Positions 1 to 11,900 of a stretch of DNA of 64,000 nt are shown piece by piece (position 1 is the stretch's first letter; each line of letters starts with the position of its first letter). The notes under the pieces were generated by a model. It was not told where the DNA came from and did not search any database. It saw only the letters and a list, made by a program, of their open reading frames with translations. Origin of the DNA: Spinacia oleracea (Eukaryota; Streptophyta; Magnoliopsida; Caryophyllales; Amaranthaceae); contig NC_079488.1 of assembly GCF_020520425.1 (NCBI RefSeq), positions 87,711,285-87,775,284 on the forward strand, in the 5' to 3' direction. A program made the position numbers and the translations under genes.

Positions 1-557
1 TTCTTGAACTATGTGGACATGGCAATGTCATAATCATTTGCATAGATACTTACTTTGGGAAGACTAGTATCGGACAAGACCTATGAAACTTTACTGTAAG
101 AGATGAAAATCTGTCATAAGTAAATTTCATTAAATTATTAGACACTAAATCCTCAATACCTGAGTGATTTGAGATTACTTGTTTGAGAACTGGTTGCTTT
201 GACGTTGACCAACCGTCGCACCGTAAAAGGAGGCTATAAAGGCAACGCTCAGGTAATCACCTATCAAACGAAGTCTAATCTCAAGATCGCAAGATTGGGA
301 TTGTCCTCCCATAAATCGGGATGAGATGCTTAAAAGTTGTACAAGGCCACTCGGAGAGCTAGAAACTGTGAAATGCATGGCCGTGCTCGGATGAATCATA
401 GGCTATGATTATCTGTTTATTTGATCAGTTGAACTCTGAAACCGAGAAACACCTCTGGATAATAAGGATGACAACTCTTACCTTATGTTCAAGAGCAAGC
501 ATCGAGCGACAAAGGAATTAGGAAATGCACACTTGTCCCTAAGGACAAGTGGGAGAC
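1..557 (+). mobile_element. 3' internal tail of a Copia A retrotransposon (5' part outside window)
   Basis: This stretch is the non-coding tail between pol and the 3' LTR of a Copia element. It matches, in reverse complement, the tail at about 30386-30945 of the complete Copia A element, including the purine-rich polypurine tract (GTGGGAGAC) directly before the LTR. No gene lies here; the small ORF at 175-399 (-) has an exact counterpart in the other copy and is a by-product of repeat sequence. The body of this copy lies left of the window. Confidence 0.9.
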
Positions 558-1928
558 TGAAGGAAATAATGCCCTTGGTCCAAGTATGCATTCTATGTTA
601 AGTCTAATAAATGCGGTTCAGTATTAATTAACAAGTTAATAATTCAGTGAGATCAAGTGAACTGAATGCCTAGCTAGAGGCCGCTTCAGTTCAAGTGGAA
701 TTAATGATATTAATCCACAGCTTACTCTTGACTGAACCCGTAGGGTCACACAAATAGTACGTAAACGGATCAAGTATTTAATGGCATTAGATACTCCATC
801 TATGGATATTCGGAATCGACGGATCTTGGTTTCAGTGGGAGCTGAGATCGTCACAGGCAAGAAATGAATACTCCGGAAAACGATGATATTGCCGGAAACG
901 GAAATATGGATCGTATCGGAAATATAAATATTATCCAAGTCGTAGATGTTGCCGGAAACGGAAACATGGTACGTATCGGAAAATATTATCGGAAATGGAA
1001 ATATTGCCAGAATCGGAAATATTGCCGGAAACGGAAATATTGTCAGAATCAGAAATATTATCGGAATCGGAAAATAATTCCGGAAACGGAAATATTAAAT
1101 ATTTGTTCGAAACGGAAATTGATTCCGGAATCGGAAATATTAAATATTGTTCGTATCGGAAATGAATTCCGGAACCGGGAATTTAATCGGAAGCGTATCG
1201 TACGAATTAGCATCGGACGAGGCCTGCCGGACGAAGGCCCAGCACGAAGTCGGGCCATCGCCCAGCAAGCCAAACGCGCGCCCAGCCAAGGCAGCGCCCA
1301 GGCCCACCGCAAGGCAGGCCCAGCGCGCGCCAAGGCCATGGCCTCGCTGCGTGGGCTGCTGCTCGCACGCACACGCATGGGCGGCCCTCGTGGCTGCCGT
1401 GTGTGTGTGAGTTTGTGTTCATGCATGATTCCTAAAACTATTAGAGTTAGTATATGATTAAATTCCTATTCCTAAAAGGATAAATTAATTAATTAGAGTT
1501 CTTGTAAGATTCTAAGTTTAATTAATTCGCATCCTAATAGGATTCCAATTCCCTTTCCATAACTCTATAAATACGTGCCTAGGGTCACATATTTTCAGAG
1601 ATTAATTCAAGTATTCAAAGTGAGTTTTGAGAGAAAAATTCAGCCATATTTCTTACCTAAGAGTGCCGAAAATTCTAGTACCTTAAGGGCGATTCTAGTT
1701 GGTCAATCTTAAGGCGGATCCGGACGTGCTGTGGACTATCTACGGAGGGACGACACTTGGAGTCCTAAAGACTTGTTCTTGTTCGGTTCGGGCGCAGCTA
1801 GGGAAGGCACGCAACAAAGAGTATGCATCTAAATTATGCTATATGATTATGTGTAAATAATATGTATTCCTGGCTTAATGGTTGTTTCCGCATGATTTAT
1901 GTATTGTCATATGTATCATAACCTAACA
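558..1928 (+). repeat. 3' LTR of Copia A (left copy, 1371 bp)
   Basis: The LTR begins TGAAGGAAATAATGCCC right after the polypurine tract and ends CATAACCTAACA, giving TG...CA ends. It aligns along its length with the LTRs at 24298-25689, 29020-30385 and 38098-39481 in the opposite orientation. Its U3 carries a long array of TTCCG-type repeats (about 860-1200), a GC-rich block (about 1207-1420) and a TATA box near 1565. Apparent proteins in the GC-rich block are low-complexity by-products and are not genes. Confidence 0.93.
1565..1572 (+). promoter_or_regulatory. TATA box of Copia A LTR promoter
   Basis: TATAAATA sits in the LTR after the GC-rich block and is conserved at the equivalent place in the other copies (38452-38459 on the - strand). 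Transcription of the element is expected to start about 30 bp downstream. Position in the LTR and conservation are seen; promoter activity is inferred. Confidence 0.6.
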
Positions 1929-3839
1929 AACTATACACATTATCATCTGTTGCAGCGTAATACTGCATTAAACGATTTTGGGGGCCCTTTTATTTGGGGG
2001 CTTGTGCGGTCGCCCCGCTCGCACCCCCTCTTCACCGCCCCTGTCATTCAATTAAAAGATGTACTTTCTATATGGTACAAATATCGCTAACATCAACACA
2101 TATTCACCTATATTTAGAGTTCAAACTCGCTAATATCAATACATTTCGACTTACATTTTTATTACCTTATCAAGTGCAATAAGCAAACATAGCATTTGCA
2201 TTGATAGTTCTTAAATTTCATTATCATCTCTTTAGTTCATCACCTATCCTTGGAGTAATCCCGTTTGATTCTTTTTGCACATAGTTGAAGAGATAATTGA
2301 TTACCTTTGTTTCATCACACTTTCTCACATCTCAACAATCTATTATCATGGTTAATAACATTTTTAGCCGACGACATTGTCCTTTTTATACCTGTAGATC
2401 AAAGTGAATATATGTTAGCGTGTACCCCGTAACTCAATAATTCTTCTAAACAATACGTACTTTTTTCAAACATGGATTAATTACTCCTTACCAATTTCTT
2501 AGTTCCGTAAAGTTCACATGTTGACTTTTTTAATCATTCATTAACGTCGATCATCAACAAATCACAGCTACTTTCAAAGTAACAGAAAGAAAAGGTACGA
2601 CTGCTACACCAGAAGTTGATGCACGGAGACTAAAGGAATATAAAGATACTTTTTATGTTTTTCAATAAAGAGTTCAATGGTCAGCATACTTTTGTTTTGA
2701 AAATATCCAAATTAAATAATAATATGAGATAATGGAAAGAAAATTCAAGCAAAACCTCCCTCCTTTTTCCGACTAGCAAAAGATGATAATTACCTGAAAT
2801 AATTAAAGAAAAAACAACAAATTTTTGTAAATTAAGCAGAGATACATAGTATGAAAAAGAGAATTGCAAACCCAAAGCCTAAAATACAACAAAGGAAAGA
2901 TTTGAAATATGGCAGAACCTTGAAAAAACCAAGTATTCATTAAAATTCAACTCATATTGAATTAGGCTATAATAAGTTTTTTTTAATTAAAAAAAAGGCG
3001 ACATAGGAACGTTCGAAGAGAGAGGAAGGTACTTATGGTAGATCAAACATAAATATGATTGGAAATGGTTAGAAATTACAATTAGTTTCATATTTGTTCT
3101 GAATGTCAATAATATAGTACTCAATAATACAGTCAGAAATGATGAATAGCGTTGATTTATAAGTGAAAAATTAAGAAATAATTTATGACTCTGCGCTGCT
3201 CCAATTGCACAATTCCACAATTTTCATGAATCCAAAGATAAAAATATTAGTGAATAAAAAAGAAAGAAAAGAAAAATTAAGTATGTGTTGATCATTGGTT
3301 AAATTGAAAAATATACATAAAAAAAACTTGAAGAAAGAGATGTACCCAATATTCTTGTGTCTACACCATAGTGAGGTAGAATTAAATTTTTGAATATTGA
3401 TCGTTAAAAATCGATATCAATTAAGCAGAATAAATGAATCAAAGGACGAGATACTGGAGAAGTTGGAACGGTTTCTAAAGAGTTGAGAATGAGAGAAAAA
3501 GGTTAATTGATTTGAGTTTTGGTTTTTTTTTTTTTATATCCAGTGTAAGCGTCAAACAACAGGAGAAAGAAGTGCAAATTACATTTTCTATATTAAAAAT
3601 GAGCACAATCAATTTTATTTTTTTTAATTAATTTACTTTTTTTTATAAAAAAAAATTGAAATAGTAAAAGGGATCACGTGACACTCTAGATTTCTTTTAA
3701 ATTAGTTTGTCATTAAATAGTAGTATCAATTTACAAGAGAAAATCAATTTTTTCTCCAATAAAACAATTATATCGAGTATAAATTTGCTTTTGTTCGCAA
3801 ATTACAGGAGCCTAATGGAATACAAATCAGTAATATAAA
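1929..3839. other. Intergenic AT-rich DNA, no gene seen
   Basis: Low-GC sequence between the Copia LTR and the Helitron. Open frames are short, lack recognisable motifs and have no convincing splice context. A short GC-rich patch near 1980-2045 is unexplained. I see nothing else that I can name. Confidence 0.6.
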
Positions 3840-3851
3840 CTAGCATAGTAC

Positions 3852-3866
3852 CCGTGCGATGCACGG
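3852..3866 (-). terminator. Helitron 3' terminal hairpin
   Basis: Perfect six-base-pair palindrome (CCGTGC-GAT-GCACGG on +) placed 8 nt from the CTAG terminus. In Helitrons this hairpin marks the 3' end of rolling-circle transposition. The stem and position are seen; the function is from the family. Confidence 0.75.
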
Positions 3867-5130
3867 TTTATAATCTAAATATATGAAATCTAAATGATAG
3901 TAGTAGACAATTATCATCAAAATAAAGCTTACATATATTTTAATTAATATCGATGATGGATAAATTTGTTATTTTCCCATTTAGTATCGTATTTATTAAA
4001 AAAGTTAAAACAAATAAGTGTACATAGACAAAATTATGCGGTACTCGCCCATCAAACTCATTGCCCGATCACTTAACACCTACCCCCCCATTTACTTTAT
4101 TCAGATAGAGATGACTGTGAAGCGTGGAAGGACCTCCACAATTGTAATCACCTAAAATCTTATCCCCATCATCGTCACCCATGATAGAAACAATAGTACC
4201 AACAGGGCCCCCTACCCAATCCCCTTACTGAAAGGTAAAAAATAAAATTCATCCCCGCTCAATCACCCACCGATATATCAACACCAACCTAAAACTCACC
4301 CCTGGAATCAACTTTTTTTTTTGTTTTGGTAAGAGAATTTTGAATTTTAAAACTCTATTCTAGAGTTTTTGACAATTTGTGTTATCTGATTGGAGTAATT
4401 GAATAAATAACAAAACATTGTAATAGGTAGGTTAGTAGGTACTTTTTTTAATAGATTCAAAATAAATTGGTTGAAGGCCGATAAAAGAGGCGAGCGGGGC
4501 TAATAAAAAAAATCCATGCATCCTCGTCATGTCACCCGAGGCGAGTACATTTTTTAACCCCATCACCTACCTAATTGCCTCCACTCCGTCCACCAAGGGC
4601 AATGCACGGGGCATATCTCCCAAAAAACTCACCCCACTGACCATATTTCGTCCATATATTCATCAAATAAGTCACTCTGTCTTTCAGCTAACTTTTGAAC
4701 ATATTGACATAAGTTTATTATTAAAATTGATTGTATTATCTATAATATTGATGAAAGTATCTAAAAGTGACACACATAATTAGAATTGGGTGACGGTTCT
4801 CTAATCCAATAATTTAAACTTGCCCCATCACCAAGGTGGGTACACGTTATCCTCATATCTGCTCACCAACACCAAATCTCAATTTATTAGTGAATATTAG
4901 TCAATCATCTATCTTTATCTTCTTCGTTAGCCCAATCTAAACTCCGAACTCGCCCATATAAAGTGTGATGCATGGTTTACATAACAAAATGTTAATTTTA
5001 CACGAAATTTACATATAATTGATATTACAATCATTTACATTAACATACAAAAAATACTTTTGTCATTGCAAACATATTAATAATAATTTTGTTATAATAT
5101 AAGATACTACTACGTACAATATAAACCACT

Positions 5131-6222
5131 AATTATAAGATATAACCATTATAAAGCCTACGCTGGCTTATGGAGTTAGAAATTTCAAAATCATCTTTTC
5201 CCCTTTAGCCCAAATATGATATAATATGATATATTATTAGTAGATCACATATATATCATTATAATGTGCACCCACTTTATTCGACCAAATATTCATTCAA
5301 AAATGGCATACTCCACCCTCTTAACTCAATTGACCCAATTAAAAATTTATCTTATTCATCAAATTTTACATCGAACGTACTTAATATAAATCGTAAAATA
5401 CAAAATTAAAATTTTCTAAGTTATATACGTAGTATATGTAAATGCTCGCCTATCTTATTTGTTATGTCTTTTTATATTACACTTTTTTAAAAATTTGTTA
5501 GAAAAAAATATAAATTCCTTCGATCTTCATCATTCTCATCTATCACATATCCAATTAATACACATTTTATGTATCCCGGCCCACCACTTATCTTATTATA
5601 ATATGATTGTTTTCATAATTGTGCAATAACTTTCTTTTATTCTATTCTCGGCGATATAAACATAAACATAGGGGGTATTTAATTATAAGATACAACCATT
5701 ATAAAGCCTACGTTGGCTTATGGAGTTAGAAATTCCAAAATCATCTTTGCCCCTTAAGCCCAAATATGATATATTATTAGTAGATCAAATATATTACATT
5801 ATAATGTGCACCCACTTTATTCGACCAAATATTCATTAAAAAATGTCATACTCCACCCTCTTAACTCAATTGACTCAATTAAAAATTTATCTTATTCATC
5901 AACTTTTAAATCGAACGTACTAAATATAATTCGTGAAATACAAAATTAAAATTTTCTCAGTTATATACGTAGTATAGGTAAATGCTCGCCTATCTTATCT
6001 TGTTATGTCTTTTTTATATTACACTTTTTTAAAAAATTGTTAGAAAAAAATATAAATTCCTTCGATCTTCATCATTCTCATCTATCACATACCCAATTAA
6101 TACACATTTTATGTATTCCGACCCACCACTTATCTTATTATGATATGATTGTTTTCACAATTGTGCAATAACTTTCTTTTACTCTGTTATCGGCGATATA
6201 AACATAAACATAGGGGGTATTT
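5131..6222. repeat. Tandem duplication of a ~545 bp unit inside the Helitron
   Basis: Copy 1 (5131-5680) and copy 2 (5681-about 6222) are adjacent direct repeats. Both start AATTATAAGATA and end with an ATAGGGGGTATTT motif. They differ by scattered substitutions and small indels: an ATATGAT repeat present in copy 1 is shortened in copy 2, and single bases are added in T runs. No coding potential is seen. Confidence 0.88.
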
Positions 6223-6876
6223 ATTTACGGAGTAGTTAAATTTTTGTGTCAATATTACGACATGTATTTTTATTAAATTAGTTTTGCATGTATAATTAAA
6301 TGGACATAATGTGAATCAGATCAGTTGCGTTGACATATACTTTGTATGTCGTAGTAAAACCATTTAATGTTTACTACTTTACTAATACATAAATATAAAA
6401 GATATTCTTTAGTTTGACAACAATATCTTTTAAAAATATACTTCGTAATAAGGTATTAAACTAAAGTATATTTCCTTATAATTGATTTATTTAATTAGGA
6501 AGGGAAATAGCTGAATAATATTTTTAGCAGGTTTACTATCAACAGAATCTATAAGATTTATAATGAAAAATCAATAATAATTTTCCTAAATTAGAGTGTT
6601 ATAATTATTTTTGTTTAATTAAAAGAGAGGCGAATCAATGAGTGACATTTGTCATCACCACATTGATTTCCTCTCTTTTAGTATAATATATAGATTCTTT
6701 TTGGTTGTCTATTTATGCAACTTTTTGTTAAATGATCTCTTATCACAATTTGAACTTATAGATTTTTAAAAACTAAAACATAACATTGATAATGATATTT
6801 GAAGAATCAAACATTGCTATTAAAAAAATCGAAGAGTAATGGGTGTTGTTGTTTTTGCCTGTTTGTAATAGCTGCC

Positions 6877-6904
6877 AAAAAAAAAAAAAAAAAAAAAAAA
6901 AAAA
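6877..6904. repeat. Poly(A) tract of 28
   Basis: Uninterrupted A run. I could not find a recognisable LINE, SINE or retrogene body immediately upstream, so it may be a simple repeat. The Lys-run and Phe-run ORFs across it are artefacts. Confidence 0.9.
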
Positions 6905-8997
6905 CCCGAAGTTCATGGACTTCTAATACTAGTTTGAAATGGGTAAGACTCGTACGAGTATCATGTTTTGTTGACAAAATTATAAATTTAAAACTCATAG
7001 CTTGAACCGATAATTAATGTATATACCACATATTTATGCAACCAATTTTGAACCGAGCCAAAGACATGGGATTAGACTATTAGGTATAAAGTTCCAACCC
7101 CATACCATTGATACCACCTTGATTGCATATCTGATTTAATACCTATACCGTTTTTCAAACTAAACGTCCCCTAAAAACTAGTGTCAAAGATGCCCTTAGT
7201 AATTACCACACAAAAAAAAAAAGATGCCCTTAGTATCCGTTTTATCCAAGCATGAATTTACTTAGTTTGCATATATGTACCAGTCAGCCAATACAGTCTA
7301 TCTTTTCACTTCTCTTACAAACAACCAAACTAGTTAAAGGTAAAGATTAGTCTAATCGTCGCCGTCTTATAGTGTTGGACCACCCCAATCTTGACGGTAA
7401 GGTAAAGATTAGTTAAGGGTTTATGTTTTGGGATTGTTTGACCAAATTCGTGTTTATTTGTTGTGTATCTCCCCAGTTGGCTTAGATTTTGGGTGTTGTT
7501 TGGCTTAATCTTTTGGCGTTGGGTTTGTTTTATTTGTTTTTGTTTAGATTTAACAGGAGGTTAAAGGCTTAATTTTTTAGAGTAGGGTTTGTTTTATTTG
7601 TTTTTTTTTAGATTTAACAGGAGGTTAAATGCTGTTTATTTGGAGTGTGTGAAAATTCATGGCTACTGTGTCCAGTTGGTTGTGGTTTTTGTGGGTAGTT
7701 GTCTTGTTTGTTAGCAGGGTACCTGTTAAGGTTGTGTTGTGTTTGTGGATTATTGTTGGATATGCTATGTGGTTATATCCAATGTGGAGTATGGAGGGAG
7801 CAGAAGGGCTGGAATTAGATTTTAGGTTGAGGGTGTTGAGGATAAGTGTCATCTCCTCCTCCAAAGTGTGGTGTTTGAACTTTGGAGTAGGTTTTCTTTG
7901 GTTAGAGATCTTGGTTTTGATGGTAATTAGGACGAGGGGATAAGGTATATGTGAATGGAGGATGAAGTGTTCTCAGGTTTGGTTTGTTAGTTGGGTCGTG
8001 AGAATTACCTTTTTAGTTAGTTCTCTTTTTAGGTTAGCAACGAGATTTATTCTCATTGCTTTCAAAACTCCTTATCTGAATGGTGCTCCCCACTTTGTGG
8101 GAATTCATAGCATGCCTACCGAGTCATTGGTAATGACTCATGTTGTTAGTGAGCACATTGAAATGATCACGGTCAAGAATCATCCAACCCATGGAGGTCC
8201 TTTTGTTCCACTTATTTTCTCGTATTCCAAGGTTCACATGTTTCCAGGAAATTCTCTTAATGTCTACCACCCTAGTTTCAGCACAATTTCCGGTGAGGAA
8301 GTGATGATCTCCGGTAAAGCGTAATACTGGGTTTCAACAACCAAGGTCTGTTAGAAAAAGAAGCAACTATATCTTATGTTTTAAGTAGCCTTTGTGTAAT
8401 AGCTACTAAGGCTCATTGTGGCTTTGGTAAACTTTTAGTTATGGTGTAATTCTGTTTTTATTAATGTCAAATTCAGCCTATGTCAAAGAAAAAAAAACTA
8501 GAGCAATTTATAATAGTTGCAAAAGTTGCAGCAATTATTTTCTTTTTAGTCATAATAAAAGAAAGTTCAACTGTCTTATTACAAGGACATTATTCCATTG
8601 ACCTGTATTCTTCTCTGAGCTATGTTCGGCTACCTGTATATTCATCAATAGTTCAGAAGTAAAATGGATTACATAGACCACAAACCCAATGACACTAATC
8701 CCAACAAAAACCTAAGATGAAGTGAAGATAATCTCTCTAACAGCCACAGACTGATACCATACTTTGATACTGACAGAGATTATGAACTGCGCTTTCCGAA
8801 GTTGGCAATTCAAGCTGGAAACAAGTTCCTACCCAAGATCGGCTGTCGCATTTCAGCCCCTAACATGCAACGAAATGCTGGAAGCCCTCGAAGGGCATAG
8901 CTTCTTGCTTCAATATTATGCAACCCAAAATGGGAATGGCAAATACACAAGTCCTGTACAAACGTCCTCAGAACACCCGGCCACTTCTACAATATGC
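6905..8997. other. Intergenic; possible LINE or retrocopy 3' end near 8495
   Basis: No recognisable gene. A 45-bp block starting at 7521 recurs at 7585 (period 64). Sequence from about 7400 to 8480 is less AT-biased and ends TATGTCAAAG followed by nine A residues (about 8487-8495), like the 3' end and poly(A) of a reverse-transcribed RNA. The longest open frame in it (7962-8324, 120 codons) has no motif I know. The right end overlaps the presumed 3' UTR of DCP1 on the - strand. Confidence 0.4.
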
Positions 8998-11900
8998 TTA
9001 CACTTGGTGAACGTGCTGTAAGGCTTTGCAGAACATATCGATGAATTGGTTGTCCTGAAACAGATTCCAAACTTATATTTAGTCTCTATAGAACACAAAA
9101 TATGGAAGTTTTCTTCCCGTGCTAAATACACTGCACTGCAGACCCTAAAAATCATCTTGAACATTATCAACTTTTCAGGAACTTGAATGCACTAAAATTC
9201 ATGCTAAATTTTCAGGGAATGTAATCCAGTAAGCCTATGCCAGGACCAGGTCTATCGCAGGGAGCTCACCAGCCCAGACAGAGAAGTAATGGCGGAGGAC
9301 AGGGAATCCCACCCCAAGAGCCCCTAATGGAGTTTGTTCGCAGGACCTTAATGCCACAAGAGCAAACCTTGCCACTAGACCAAGACAATTTTGGTACATC
9401 ATGAACATATTAGACACTTGTTTAATGGTGTACAATAATATCCAAGGAAAAAAGCCATCATTATTTACATACTATACAATATAAACAAAGAACTTGATGG
9501 TGTACAGAAAATTATTCAGTCAAGTCCCAGACACTAAGCAATGTCTGCTACGCACATCAAACTTTACCATCAATTGTAAGTCCTTCAAATTTCAGATTTA
9601 CCCCAGCACCCAATGATAGATTTTACTGGGTTCAAAAGCATCATGATCATAAAGACTAGACATTATGCAGTTACTTAGTGTTCTTGCAGTATCATCCAGT
9701 CGAACTGGGAAAAAACTCTCAAGATATTAACACAATGATCCATGTGACAACAAGGTCCTAAAAGTAGATAGCATATAGATGACAAAAGACGCCAATGACT
9801 AAAAGCCAAAGTCAATCATGTTCAGCTAAATGTGGAAAAATAGATGAGATGGAGACCGCACACATAGATGAAGCACAAAGAAGAATAACAAGATTTTATA
9901 GCAGGTTGAAAACCCACAATACAAGCTTACAGCAAATAAAACAGGACCAAGTGGGGAGGGGTTACCTGGACAAGCGTCAGAAGAGCTTCACGAACTTTGC
10001 CCCGATCAATAACAGGTCCAAGGATTGGTGCAGCAGCACTATGTGGTGTAAGAAATGGCGATGGTGCTGGCGGAGGGTAAGGTTGGAGAAATGGGGCACC
10101 ATATGGGCGCTGCAAAGTTAATGAAGGCTGCAGAGTAGTGTGTGGCAAGGATGATGAAAGAGGTTGCTGTGAAACTGCAGATGAAGAGGGATGGGGGGTT
10201 TGAAAGATTGCAGGCGTAACAAGATTTGCTATCTGATTGCTTCTGTAATTTGAATCAGAACCATCATGATGATGAATTAGATGAACAGTTGGAGCAGATG
10301 TGGCCCCTGAAGGTACTTGAAGCAGCCCAGTAGAAGTAGGCATCAGACTGGACGTGCCTATCAATGTCAAATGTTCACTAGAAGGATGATAAGTTTGCAC
10401 TGGCTTTTCTGAAACATTGTTTGCCACCTGATACAGAAACCATATCAAACCAGTCAGAAAAAAAAATTGCTTGACAACTAACAATCAATCAAATTCATAC
10501 TAAATAATTCACAGAAATACAGGATGGTGCAAAAATTCATTCATCCTTTATTGGATATGCAAAAAAAAACTAGTTGAACAGAAGACTTGGACTGGACATC
10601 AAACTTTGTTGATCACCAATTGTCAAGCTCATATTATTTGAAGGATATTTCAAAGATTCATGCAACCAAAAGTTGTCGATTATGCAAAAGCCCTCCAGTG
10701 GAAAATAAACCAAGGTGCAGGTGTCACCGCAGGAAGATGAGTTTTAAAGCGATTTAACCTTTTCAACGTCACAGTATCTTAAGTATTTTCCTTTCTAAAA
10801 TAAGGAAAAAAAATTATCTACGAAAAGCAGAAAAGCAAAAGAAGAAAAGAAAAGAAAAAGAAGATAAAACATGAAACATTCGGAAGTTTAAATAAAACCT
10901 AAAAATAATCCAGCTAACAGTCAGTTAATTTGAGCTATCTGAAATATTAAAGGGAGCTCTTCGATGGACCAGATCTCAGGCATACACTATAATAGGCAGG
11001 GTGTGTAATGAATGTCTCTGAGATACAAAACAACTGCAGAAGCCATCTCGACTCATGGGGTACGGATTCATCACATCTTAGACGAGGGTGGAAACAAAAG
11101 ATACCATAAAAGAGATACCTCATGGCTTCAATTAGAAATGTCAAGCATGAGCTAACATGCTGGATAATCAAACTTAAATCACAGAACACTGATAACTCAA
11201 AATCTCACAACAGCATTTAAAATGCCGGAGACAAATCAGACTCTAAACTCATGGTAGCATACTACAACTGGTCTTTTGTTGGGAATGAAGATCCTTTAAT
11301 TCATAGTTGCTAGACGCGAGAACCATTCTACCAAAGGAAGCTAAGAAAACAACAAAACGCTACTTGAAGAAACGATACTAATTCATGAAATTTATTTATC
11401 AAGACTTCCCAGTACAGACATTGAAAAATCTTGCGATAGAACTAATCTCAGAAACACCAGCTGCACTAACGGAAGCTGATAAGCCAGTTGATAGCTCCAA
11501 TGGGCTTTCCATCACTGACGCGGATGGGACAGGCTCAACTTCCTTAAACTCGCTGCATAATAAAAGCCAACATAAACAAGTTATAATTATGAAGCTTCTA
11601 TTTATGCTCTGTGCAACAAATTTGCACCACAAGATTCTCACAAACCTTGTACTTGAAACTAGGACCTACGTATATATAACATCAAAGTCAACAATCAAGA
11701 ATCACATCAAGCAAAATAAGGCAATTCTCTTTGTCATTATATATTAAGCAGCATCACATGTCATACCAATAAAATAATACCCTTAGCAATTGTCAACTAT
11801 TACCAGAAAAAGAAGGTACACTAAGTTTCTAATTGTTGCGGTTACATCTTTCTTTGATAGCTTACTCATCATCACAACTACATTAGATGCGGAAAATGGC

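Larger units (their letters stand above)
3840..6694 (-). mobile_element. Non-autonomous Helitron (2.86 kb) with both termini
   Basis: Read on the - strand, the element starts TCTATATATTATACTAAAAG at 6694, directly preceded by A. It ends with a hairpin (stem CCGTGC/GCACGG, 3852-3866), 8 nt, then CTAG (3840-3843) directly followed by T. TC start, 3' hairpin, CTRR end and insertion between A and T are the Helitron hallmarks. No Rep/helicase ORF is present, so it would depend on an autonomous partner. The 5' end also has an internal inverted repeat (about 6624-6680). An internal tandem duplication fills 5131-6222. A degenerate copy of the 3' hairpin motif near 4968 suggests an older nested or duplicated end. 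Confidence 0.82.

Noticed and set aside
1058..1457. Ala/Arg-rich ORFs in the GC-rich block (same type at 18236-18744, 24742-25348, 27041-27701, 29492-29867, 36675-37383 and 38570-38945)
   Set aside because: They overlap in several frames on both strands, recur in each LTR copy or repeat island, and follow GC-rich repeats. No protein signal.
3840..5680. The ~545-bp direct repeats as LTRs of a small retrotransposon
   Set aside because: They are adjacent with no internal region, lack TG...CA ends, and lie inside the Helitron.
7659..8324. Two ORFs (94 and 120 codons) as a host gene
   Set aside because: No recognisable domain, hydrophobic composition from T/G-rich sequence, no clear splice partners. 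Left as possible retrocopy sequence.
10947..11189. 80-codon ORF on - as a DCP1 exon
   Set aside because: It lies in the intron between exons 6 and 7; the family alignment runs continuously without it.
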